From contig NZ_AEVS01000077.1 in NCBI RefSeq assembly GCF_000189255.1, positions 124,001-188,000 of the forward strand: a stretch of DNA of 64,000 nucleotides. The letters run 5' to 3'. Position numbers and translations under genes: made by a program. This stretch comes from Vibrio brasiliensis LMG 20546. GTDB lineage: Bacteria > Pseudomonadota > Gammaproteobacteria > Enterobacterales > Vibrionaceae. The notes under the pieces are model-generated. The model worked only from the letters and a program-made list of their open reading frames with translations, was not told where the DNA came from and did not search any database. Shown here piece after piece: positions 57,512 to 64,000 of this stretch (its first letter is position 1; the number at the start of each line of letters is the position of its first letter).

Positions 57512-57892
57512 ATGCAAATGAATCCGGTAGGTTGGTTTGAAATCTATGTTGATGATATGCCACGAGCGAAGGCATTTTACGAAGCACTGTTAGACACATC
57601 ACTTGAGCCTCTCGAAGATGTCGCGAAAATGGGCGTTGAGATGTGGTTATTTCCATCGGATATGGAGAAGTATGGTGCTTCTGGCGCGCTGGCAAAAATG
57701 GACGGTGTCGCGGCAGGTGGTAACAGCACTATGGTCTACTTCTCATGTCAGGATTGTGCGGTTGAGGAATCTCGCGCTGAAGCGGCGGGTGGCAAAGTGA
57801 TGCACAGTAAGTTTGCAATCGGTCCGCATGGTTTTATCGCTGTAGTGGCAGATAGCGAAGGGAACATGATTGGGCTTCACTCTATGAGCTAA
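57512..57892 (+). CDS. VOC-family (glyoxalase/bleomycin resistance-like) protein
   Basis: The 126-residue protein has the two beta-alpha-beta-beta-beta modules of the vicinal oxygen chelate fold: GWFEIYVDDMPRAKAFYEAL and, in the second half, VYFSCQDCAVEESRAEAAGG with FIAVVADSEGNMIGLHS. Metal ligand positions in these small proteins vary, and the role ranges from lyases to binding proteins. It follows the kinase by 93 bases and may be separate. A strong terminator follows. Confidence 0.87.
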   Translation: MQMNPVGWFEIYVDDMPRAKAFYEALLDTSLEPLEDVAKMGVEMWLFPSDMEKYGASGALAKMDGVAAGGNSTMVYFSCQDCAVEESRAEAAGGKVMHSKFAIGPHGFIAVVADSEGNMIGLHSMS

Positions 57893-57896
57893 ACAA

Positions 57897-57924
57897 AACG
57901 CCCCCGAGGTGAGTCGGGGGCGTT
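57897..57924. terminator. Bidirectional terminator
   Basis: AACGCCCCCGA / TCGGGGGCGTT is a perfect 11-base-pair stem with a 6-base loop, between convergent genes, with AATTTT to the right. Confidence 0.88.
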
Positions 57925-57928
57925 AATT

Positions 57929-59224
57929 TTAGTTGATAGTCGCAGCGGTTTGGTGACCCATTGCGATAAGCGTATCGAGGATCTTCTCACCATCGGCACG
58001 CAGTCCGTTGTGCTCGTACTCGTTGGTGATCCACGCTTGCGAATTTGGTATCTGCGCCAGGGTTTCACGACTAATATCCATTTCGACAAACATATCATCG
58101 GCGTAGACTGCGCAGCTTACAGGTACCTTATTGCTGGCAAGAACCTCTGCGTCGTAGAGCGGTTGCCAGTCCTGTTTGGACGCTAACAGCTCTGCGGCTT
58201 GCTTAAGTGGTTTGAGGCAGTGGTATTGGTCAAACATCCATGGGAAGACCATCTCACCTGTAAACAGGAACGGCTTAGTCGAGTCGTAGTTAAAGGCATC
58301 CTGATCCTGACGCACACGATGAGCACTCCAGTCTGAAGCAAATCCCTGACAGTAAATCGATTCGTGCAGAATTGCGTAGATAGGGTTGGTCTGGAAACCT
58401 TGTTCCATCAACATGCTGTTGAGGAATTCGTAACGTAGTTGCGGTTTACCATTCACCTCAATCAAAGCATTTTCCAGCGCGTAGTAGGTTGGCAGGAAGG
58501 TATCACTCATTCCGAAGTTGATACCAATCTGCTGGAACTGCTCAACGGTGAAACGTTGTCCGTTTGGCAGAAACTCTTCGTTTTCAATCAGGTGGTCAGC
58601 AATCTTCTTACATAACTGTTGAGCCTGCGGGAACTGTTTAAAGAACGCCTGATTTTTCTGCAAAGTGCGTTTAAAGGTCGCCTGATACACCTCATCAGGG
58701 TGGCGATGAATTGATGGCACGCCGCCAGTAATGAAACTGCGAGAGAGACTTTCAGGAAACAGCGAAAGGTATGTCAGTGAGCAGAAACCACCAAAACTCT
58801 GACCGAGTATCGCCCACTGGTTCACACCAAACTGCTGGCGAATAAATTCTGCGTCACGAACGATGTTGTCGGCTCGGAAGTGGCTGAGATACTCCGCCTG
58901 CTGTTCGGCAGAAAGCGGCGCCAATGTTTGATGAGTGATCACCGAACTATTACCTGTGCCACGCTGATCGAGCAGCAGAACTCGGTACTCTTGCAGGGCA
59001 CGTTTTACCCAGCCATTGTGGCCATTCTGACGTGGAGACGGGAACCCCGGTCCACCCTGAAAATAGACCAGCCAAGGCTTAGTGCTTTCGCCATCGGCGA
59101 CCAGTGACAGTTCGCGAGCAAAGACTTCAATCGTACCTTGTGAACTATCGGCGTAGTTTAAGGGAACTTGGAAATAGTGCGGCGTGTATTTAACACCTGC
59201 ATCAATAAATTGGTGAGCATTCAT
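57929..59224 (-). CDS. Prolyl aminopeptidase-like alpha/beta hydrolase (peptidase S33)
   Basis: From ATG 59224 the product has 431 residues; the open frame runs 58 codons further upstream but that part shows no conserved sequence. The hydrolase core shows VYFQGGPGFPSP, LLLDQRGTGNSSVI, the nucleophile serine in ILGQSFGGFCSL and a late histidine in TNEYEHNGLRADG. The layout is that of family S33 proline iminopeptidases, which cut N-terminal proline from peptides in the cytosol. No signal peptide is present. The exact substrate range is unknown. Confidence 0.88.
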   Translation of the reverse strand: MNAHQFIDAGVKYTPHYFQVPLNYADSSQGTIEVFARELSLVADGESTKPWLVYFQGGPGFPSPRQNGHNGWVKRALQEYRVLLLDQRGTGNSSVITHQTLAPLSAEQQAEYLSHFRADNIVRDAEFIRQQFGVNQWAILGQSFGGFCSLTYLSLFPESLSRSFITGGVPSIHRHPDEVYQATFKRTLQKNQAFFKQFPQAQQLCKKIADHLIENEEFLPNGQRFTVEQFQQIGINFGMSDTFLPTYYALENALIEVNGKPQLRYEFLNSMLMEQGFQTNPIYAILHESIYCQGFASDWSAHRVRQDQDAFNYDSTKPFLFTGEMVFPWMFDQYHCLKPLKQAAELLASKQDWQPLYDAEVLASNKVPVSCAVYADDMFVEMDISRETLAQIPNSQAWITNEYEHNGLRADGEKILDTLIAMGHQTAATIN

Positions 59225-59429
59225 AATAGTTATCAGGACTTCCGTGACTTGTGGATGGCGTATCTTAGCCTGATGTGCCACAGATACCAATTGATGTTTG
59301 ATGGAGTGAGGCTTGTGTAAGCTTAAGCAAAAATCTAAGTGACCAAGTTCAACTTTCTGCTTATGCTTACGCCTGAGTAAATCAATTGATCGACTCAAAA
59401 CTCATAGCTAACTAAAAGAATCAATAAAT

Positions 59430-60056
59430 ATGAACTACTTTGAATCTCCTTTTGCGGGTAAACCGCTAAATCAGCAAGTGACCAACCCAAATATTATTGT
59501 TGGTCGCCATAGCTACTACTCTGGCTACTATCACGGTCACGGCTTTGATGACTGCGCCCGTTATTTAAATCCAGACCGGGATGATGTCGATAAGCTCATC
59601 ATAGGTAACTTCTGTTCTATCGGCTCTGGTGCGGTGTTTATGATGGCGGGAAATCAGGGCCATCGTACTGACTGGATTTCGACCTTTCCATTTTTCTATC
59701 AGGATAACCAGCACTTTTCAGCGGCTGAGGATGGCTTTAAACGGGCTGGCGATACTGTCATTGGTAATGATGTGTGGATTGGCTCTGAGGCGATGATCAT
59801 GGCTGGCGTAAAAATTGGCGATGGTGCCATTATTGCCAGCCGTGCAGTTGTGACCAAAGATGTCGCGCCGTATGAAGTGGTTGGCTCGAATCCGGCTAAG
59901 CATATCAAGTTCCGCTTCAGCGACGATCAAATAAGCAAGCTGAGTGCAATGCAGTGGTGGCACTGGAGTGATCAACAACTCTCCGGAGCAATGCCGTTGT
60001 TATGCTCTGCCGATATTGATGGCTTGTACCACTACTGGCAACAACAAGTACGATAA
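59430..60056 (+). CDS. CatB-type (xenobiotic) acetyltransferase
   Basis: The 208-residue hexapeptide-repeat protein closely resembles CatB9-like chloramphenicol acetyltransferases: [57 protein letters not shown] and [13 protein letters not shown]. The catalytic histidine is H78 in NQGHR. The family forms trimers and transfers acetyl from acetyl-CoA to hydroxyl groups. Whether it confers resistance cannot be told from sequence. There is no integron attC-like repeat next to it, so it looks like a resident chromosomal gene. Confidence 0.9.
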   Translation: MNYFESPFAGKPLNQQVTNPNIIVGRHSYYSGYYHGHGFDDCARYLNPDRDDVDKLIIGNFCSIGSGAVFMMAGNQGHRTDWISTFPFFYQDNQHFSAAEDGFKRAGDTVIGNDVWIGSEAMIMAGVKIGDGAIIASRAVVTKDVAPYEVVGSNPAKHIKFRFSDDQISKLSAMQWWHWSDQQLSGAMPLLCSADIDGLYHYWQQQVR

Positions 60057-60059
60057 AAA

Positions 60060-60361
60060 CTAAGCGTGCTTTTGGTAACTTGAGATAATGGTCGTATTCG
60101 CTACCGACGCTGCAAAATATTGGGCTTTTATCTCAAGGTAGTGACTGTCAGTAAAAAACTTTCCGCAGCTGTCTGGCTCGGAAAGTTGATTGTGAATACG
60201 CGGTTTATCGGCTCTTCTACCTGAGAGAGCAATACTTCCGAAACCGTAAAGTCGAAACCAAACCCGCCACCATATGAGTCCAGAATCGGTTTCATTGCCT
60301 GACGATACTGCTCATATACATTACTGTCCGATACTTCCAAGCCAACTAACATCTCGTACAT
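60060..60361 (-). pseudogene. DUF1330-like protein, frameshifted in a six-base homopolymer
   Basis: The intact frame (60128-60361) gives 77 residues, starting MYEMLVGLEVSDSNVYEQYR and ending with an unconserved SFLLTVTTLR. If one more T were present in the run of six A/T pairs at 60153-60158, the frame would continue to the stop at 60060. It would then end SFFTDSHYLEIKAQYFAASV and so on, which is the C-terminus expected for this roughly 100-residue dimeric alpha-beta-barrel family. I infer a frameshift, a sequencing error or a slippery tract. The function of the family is unknown. Confidence 0.75.
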
Positions 60362-60558
60362 TTATTGCTTCCCTATCGATTAATTGTGGCGACTAATACA
60401 GGCCATAATGCCGATTTTCCATTATCAGTTCAATTTGCCCTCAGTCAGCCCCGTAATTAGTCATTCAAATTTTTCAAACAAGCTGTTCGTTTTTACCCTC
60501 TGTATGCACTGCACCTCGCTCTCTAAACTACAAACAACTAAGGAATTTGGAGGCGATT

Positions 60559-61404
60559 ATGGCAAACCGAGTTATTAAGCAAATCATCCGCACTCATGAA
60601 ACGTCTGATGGCGACGGAGTGAAAATTCAGCGTGTAGCTGGTTTTAACAATGAGCAGTTCTCACCATTTCTGATGGTTGATGAGCTGAAATCGGATCAAC
60701 GCAAAGACTATGTTGGTGGCTTTCCTCCACATCCACACCGTGGCATTGAAACTCTGACCTATATGCTCAAAGGACACTTTCAGCATCGTGACCATATGGG
60801 TAACGTTGGTGAACTTCGCAGTGGTGGCGCTCAATGGATGGCGGCGGGCCGTGGCGTGATTCACAGCGAAATGCCAATTATGGAAGAGGGCGATCTGCAC
60901 GGTTTTCAGATTTGGATTAACCAGCCTTCACGCGACAAGATGAAACCAGCTGAGTATTTTGATTTCCAACCGGAAACCATTACTGAGCATACCCGAGAAG
61001 ATCTAGGCCTGTTAAGAGTGTTGGCCGGCAACCTGATTGCGAATGGTGAGGCGTTACATGGTCCACTAGACAGGACAGGCGTTGAACTGAGTGTCTCTGA
61101 CTGGCGTTCCGAACAAGGACAGCAGCTTACCATTGAGGTACCAGAACACTTTAACATGATGGTTCTTAGCTACCAGGGCTCAGTAGCTATTGATGGACAA
61201 ACAATCAAGCAAGGTGAACTTGCATTGCTGAGTAAAGGCGACAAGGTAACACTAACCAGTGGCGAGTCGGGTGGGGTACTTATCTTCTCTGGTCAACCGA
61301 TTGATGAACCTGTTGTCCATTACGGTCCATTTGTCATGAACAGCATGGCTGAAATTGAGCAAACCATCCGTGACTACAACAGCGGAGTGTTTGAAACCTA
61401 CTAA
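60559..61404 (+). CDS. Pirin family protein
   Basis: ATG 60559, after GGAGG, gives 281 residues. The N-terminal cupin has the pirin metal motif HPHRGIETLTYMLKG and HRDHMGNVGELRSGGAQWM, with GRGVIHSEMP completing the four ligands, then the family LHGFQIWINQP. The C-terminal cupin ends with GEPVVHYGPFVMN type sequence (here DEPVVHYGPFVMNS). Pirins bind iron; some act as quercetin dioxygenases or regulators. The role here is not clear. The upstream region is 197 bases with no terminator. Confidence 0.93.
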   Translation: MANRVIKQIIRTHETSDGDGVKIQRVAGFNNEQFSPFLMVDELKSDQRKDYVGGFPPHPHRGIETLTYMLKGHFQHRDHMGNVGELRSGGAQWMAAGRGVIHSEMPIMEEGDLHGFQIWINQPSRDKMKPAEYFDFQPETITEHTREDLGLLRVLAGNLIANGEALHGPLDRTGVELSVSDWRSEQGQQLTIEVPEHFNMMVLSYQGSVAIDGQTIKQGELALLSKGDKVTLTSGESGGVLIFSGQPIDEPVVHYGPFVMNSMAEIEQTIRDYNSGVFETY

Positions 61405-61825
61405 CGCATCCTTTGCGGTCTGTTTTAGACCGCTGAGTAACAAAACGAACTATCCATTGCCAGTTCTTTTTGTCTTGCCACACTTTCGAGTGTGGCTTTT
61501 TTATTTTTCCGAATGGGTTGTCGAACTTAGGCTATCTAGCAAGATTAACATTGATACAGTTTCACCTTACTGCTTAGTCATACAAAACTTTTCAAATTAC
61601 CAGACTCGCCATTTTACTTTAAATAATTATATTTTCAGTCAGTTAAATTGAGGCTTATATTATTACTTTCCAAGTCTTGAGAAATTCATATTCCATTTGC
61701 ACAAACCGTTAATTTTACTGCTACCGTTATATTTATAAAGTAAATCCGACCAGTTTATAACCATCTAATAGTAGTGGTTTTTCTGTAGGGTTAATAATAA
61801 ATTTAATTGGTTAGGGAATATCAGT
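61405..61825. other. Intergenic region between pirin and chemoreceptor
   Basis: These 421 bases hold a small hairpin at 61415-61433, a strong terminator, and then about 300 AT-rich bases with no credible gene. No sigma-28 or other named promoter was found for the chemoreceptor. Confidence 0.6.
61477..61502 (+). terminator. Rho-independent terminator of pirin
   Basis: GCCACACT-TTCG-AGTGTGGC is a perfect 8-base-pair stem with a four-base loop, followed by six T residues. Confidence 0.92.
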
Positions 61826-63463
61826 ATGTTAATTAGGAAACTTCAGAATGTCTCAATTGCGGCCAGGGCATGGTCGATACTTGGATTATTTGCGATAGGT
61901 CTATTTGCTAATACTTTTATTAATATCGATACCTCTCGTCAACATATGCGCGAAAATTACGAGCGAGGAGTTGAAACTCTGGTTCAGAGTGCAGTCAGCG
62001 TTATCAAACATTACCAACAACAGAGTGAAAGCGGTGCCTTAAGCAAAGAAGAGGCGCAGGCCCGAGCATTAGAAACCATCTCTGCAATGCGATTTGATGA
62101 TGGCAACTACATTTTTGTCGGTGATCGTGAAGGTTATCAGCTTGCGACAGGTGTGTTGTCGTTGTTAGGTAAGAACATCATGAACTTACAGGATAGTAAG
62201 GGTGCCTATTTCGTCAAAGAGCTGTATCAAACGGCGCAAAATGGTGGAGGGTTTGTTGATTACTATTGGAAGAATCCGGACAGCGAAACTCTTGCGCCAA
62301 AAACCAGCTACGCGGTGATGATTGAGCCTTGGGGATGGATGGTCGGCTCTGGGGTGAACATGGTCGCTTTGCAGGCCGTCACTCACCGTGCAGAAGTGAC
62401 GTCATTGAGTTATGCAATCACTATTTTAGCCGTGTTATCACTTGTGGTGGGCTACTTCATTAAAACCATAACTTCACCATTAAAACGTACTCTGCGTGCC
62501 ATGAAAACCCTCTCTCAAGGTGAAGGCAATCTGACACAGCGTTTACCGGAAGAAGGCAGTAAAGAGCTCATTCACTTAGCACGTTACTTCAACCAGTTTG
62601 TTGCTTCAATTCAATCGATTATGCTCAATATTAGTGATGCCGGAACACAGGTGTCGAAATCTGCCACTCAGTTGTCTAACTCCGTACATCACATTGATGA
62701 CAGCCTCAATCAACAGCAAAATGACGTCGATATGCTTGCGACTGCAATGACGGAAATGCTCGCCACAGTAGAAGAGGTGGCAGGCAGAACATCTGAAGCT
62801 AACGAAGCAAGTCGATTCGCGGCGAAGGAGACTCAAAACAGTCATACCATCATTCAAAATAATGTCACTGAAGCCAATGAACTTGCGGAGCAAATTGCTT
62901 CCGCCGCGCAAGTGGTACAGAAGCTGGCAACTGATGCCAGAAATGTTGATACCGTTCTTGAAGTGATTCGCGGTGTCGCTGAGCAAACCAACCTGTTAGC
63001 CCTCAATGCTGCGATTGAGGCAGCACGAGCCGGAGAGCAAGGTCGCGGTTTCGCTGTGGTTGCCGATGAGGTCAGAACCTTGTCACAACGTACTCAGGAA
63101 TCGACTCTAGAGATTCAGAACATTATCGAGAAACTCCAGGCGGGCGCTGAAAATGTTGTCGTAATAATGAATCAGGGGACGGACAAAGCGAATAAAGCTT
63201 CGGCGCTCTCCACTCAGGCAGGCCAAACATTGGATAAGATCAACCAAGAGGTTCATACCATTGAGGAAATGGCACAACATATTGCTACGGCCGCCGAAGA
63301 ACAAACCGCAACGGTTAATGATATCAACCGCAATGTGGTTAGCTTAAGTGATATGGCGGTTTCGGTCTCTAGCGAGTCTGCGCAAATGGCGAGTTCTGGT
63401 AAAGAGCTAAGGCACGTGTCTGAAAATCTGATGAATATGATTAATCGCTTTAAGCTTGCGTAA
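61826..63463 (+). CDS. Methyl-accepting chemotaxis protein, single-Cache type
   Basis: The 545-residue receptor has TM1 (about 15-33), a periplasmic single-Cache domain (about 35-185; [39 protein letters not shown] and [18 protein letters not shown]), TM2 (about 193-212), HAMP, and the signalling domain with [18 protein letters not shown]. It resembles the 33-35 kb receptor in domain type but is clearly a different protein. Ligand is unknown. No CheR pentapeptide at its C-terminus. A terminator follows. Confidence 0.93.
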   Translation: MLIRKLQNVSIAARAWSILGLFAIGLFANTFINIDTSRQHMRENYERGVETLVQSAVSVIKHYQQQSESGALSKEEAQARALETISAMRFDDGNYIFVGDREGYQLATGVLSLLGKNIMNLQDSKGAYFVKELYQTAQNGGGFVDYYWKNPDSETLAPKTSYAVMIEPWGWMVGSGVNMVALQAVTHRAEVTSLSYAITILAVLSLVVGYFIKTITSPLKRTLRAMKTLSQGEGNLTQRLPEEGSKELIHLARYFNQFVASIQSIMLNISDAGTQVSKSATQLSNSVHHIDDSLNQQQNDVDMLATAMTEMLATVEEVAGRTSEANEASRFAAKETQNSHTIIQNNVTEANELAEQIASAAQVVQKLATDARNVDTVLEVIRGVAEQTNLLALNAAIEAARAGEQGRGFAVVADEVRTLSQRTQESTLEIQNIIEKLQAGAENVVVIMNQGTDKANKASALSTQAGQTLDKINQEVHTIEEMAQHIATAAEEQTATVNDINRNVVSLSDMAVSVSSESAQMASSGKELRHVSENLMNMINRFKLA

Positions 63464-63543
63464 TGTGAAGGAAACGCCGTTGCCAATATCAGCTCAGTCA
63501 GGCGCGGAAATACTTTTGGCATAGCGATAAAGTTGAACGGATA

Positions 63544-63585
63544 AAAACCGGAACAGTTGAGAAATCTGTTCCGGTTTTCTTTTTT
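63544..63585 (+). terminator. Terminator after the chemoreceptor
   Basis: AAAACCGGAACAG / CTGTTCCGGTTTT is a 13-base-pair perfect stem with a 9-base loop, followed by CTTTTTT. Confidence 0.9.
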
Positions 63586-63632
63586 CTCAGTCATTTAGCC
63601 TGTTGGTACTCGAAGCCAAACAGGTAAACACG

Positions 63633-63863
63633 ATGACTATCTATGACTACATTGCAAACTATATTCAATCCACTTATAAATATGAGAAAACTGAGGGGTT
63701 TTGGGCTCGGCTCTTCTATATGACGCCAGAACAAAGAGTTCAAAGGCTGAACGAGATATTTGATACTGACAAGTTTTGGCAGAATACAACGTTACAGCAA
63801 CCAATTCCCCCTGAATGCCAGAGCGAAGATCTGACCAATGGTGCCATGACAACAAATGAATAA
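63633..63863 (+). CDS. Small hypothetical protein upstream of an SgrR-type regulator
   Basis: ATG 63633, after AGGTAA, gives 76 residues (MTIYDYIANYIQSTYKYEK and so on). The protein is rich in aromatic residues (GFWARLFYMTPEQR, FDTDKFW) and has no signal peptide or membrane helix. I do not recognise it. Its stop overlaps the next start by eight bases, so it is probably coupled to the regulator. Confidence 0.75.
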   Translation: MTIYDYIANYIQSTYKYEKTEGFWARLFYMTPEQRVQRLNEIFDTDKFWQNTTLQQPIPPECQSEDLTNGAMTTNE

Positions 63864-64000
63864 ACGCAAACTAGAACTCTACGAGGACCTGTTTCAAAAG
63901 ATGGGACCCGGTGTGAACAAGGTTACCATTGAACAGATCGCCAGTGCTTTTAAGTGCAGCGAAAGGCATGCTCGAACACTGCTCAAGCAAATGTCTGATA
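63856..64000 (+). CDS. SgrR-type transcriptional regulator, N-terminal part (3' end outside window)
   Basis: The first 48 residues are visible. The opening KRKLELYEDLFQKMG and the helix-turn-helix segment TIEQIASAFKCSERHARTLL match the N-terminal DNA-binding domain of SgrR-type regulators, which carry a solute-binding-protein-like C-terminal domain. E. coli SgrR responds to sugar-phosphate stress; paralogues in Vibrio may have other jobs. The gene is cut by the window edge. Confidence 0.8.
   Translation, partial: MNKRKLELYEDLFQKMGPGVNKVTIEQIASAFKCSERHARTLLKQMSD

Noticed and set aside
59225-59398. N-terminal 58-residue extension of the S33 hydrolase
   Set aside because: The extension lacks conserved or signal-like sequence; the family start MNAHQFIDAG at 59224 is more credible.
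60057-60200. Possible integron attC (VCR-like) repeat after the CatB-like gene
   Set aside because: No imperfect palindrome with the attC core sites is present; the space holds the frameshifted DUF1330-like gene.

Overview
The window reads as ordinary chromosomal DNA of a marine gammaproteobacterium, most likely a Vibrio or close relative. The evidence is the malT / malP-malQ-glgB block, a YibL-type ribosome-associated protein, an SgrR-type regulator, a CatB9-like acetyltransferase and four chemoreceptors. This assignment rests on protein recognition and gene order, not on a database search. I see no rRNA, tRNA, CRISPR array, insertion sequence or integron attC site.

Region 1 (1-33 kb) is a near-complete system for feeding on purines and urea. 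From the left edge it holds allantoicase (cut by the edge), ureidoglycolate lyase and the membrane urate hydroxylase PuuD with a C-terminal cytochrome c domain. A chemoreceptor, a glutathione transferase, an Lrp-type regulator and a periplasmic protein plus hybrid kinase pair follow. Next come the urea ABC transporter urtABCDE and the urease genes ureDABCEJFG, all on one strand and with urtE and ureD overlapping. A hypothetical protein, a xanthine/uracil-type permease, a chemoreceptor with a solute-binding protein, guanine deaminase, xdhC, xdhB, xdhA and a GntR/FCD regulator complete it. Together these run guanine to xanthine to urate to (5-hydroxyisourate to allantoin to allantoate, enzymes expected left of the window) to ureidoglycolate to glyoxylate plus urea, then urea to ammonia. 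A palindrome TTGTRTACAA recurs upstream of the permease, xdhA and gntR. A sigma-54-like promoter with two NtrC-like sites precedes urtA. These suggest joint control by purine availability and nitrogen status.

Region 2 (32.5-40 kb) holds a P-loop kinase-like protein, a Cache chemoreceptor with a clear sigma-28 promoter, a DCC-family thiol protein, a DUF4344-type metallopeptidase, YibL and a 968-residue exported protein of the alkaline phosphatase superfamily.

Region 3 (40-50.4 kb) is the maltodextrin/glycogen block: the activator MalT faces malP, malQ and glgB across a 569-base control region with CRP-like and MalT-box-like sites.

Region 4 (50.4-64 kb) is a mixed set of short units: a START-domain protein, a GNAT acetyltransferase, ArfB, a small zinc-ribbon membrane protein, a solute-binding protein, a TetR regulator divergent from a reductase, a GlcG/HbpS-like exported protein divergent from a two-component system, a VOC protein, a peptidase S33 hydrolase, a CatB-like acetyltransferase, a frameshifted DUF1330-like gene, a pirin, another Cache chemoreceptor and the start of an SgrR-type regulator. 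The most unusual items are the cysteine-free molybdopterin-fold protein coupled to a hybrid kinase, the HbpS-like protein beside a two-component system, and the shared operator motif in the purine genes.
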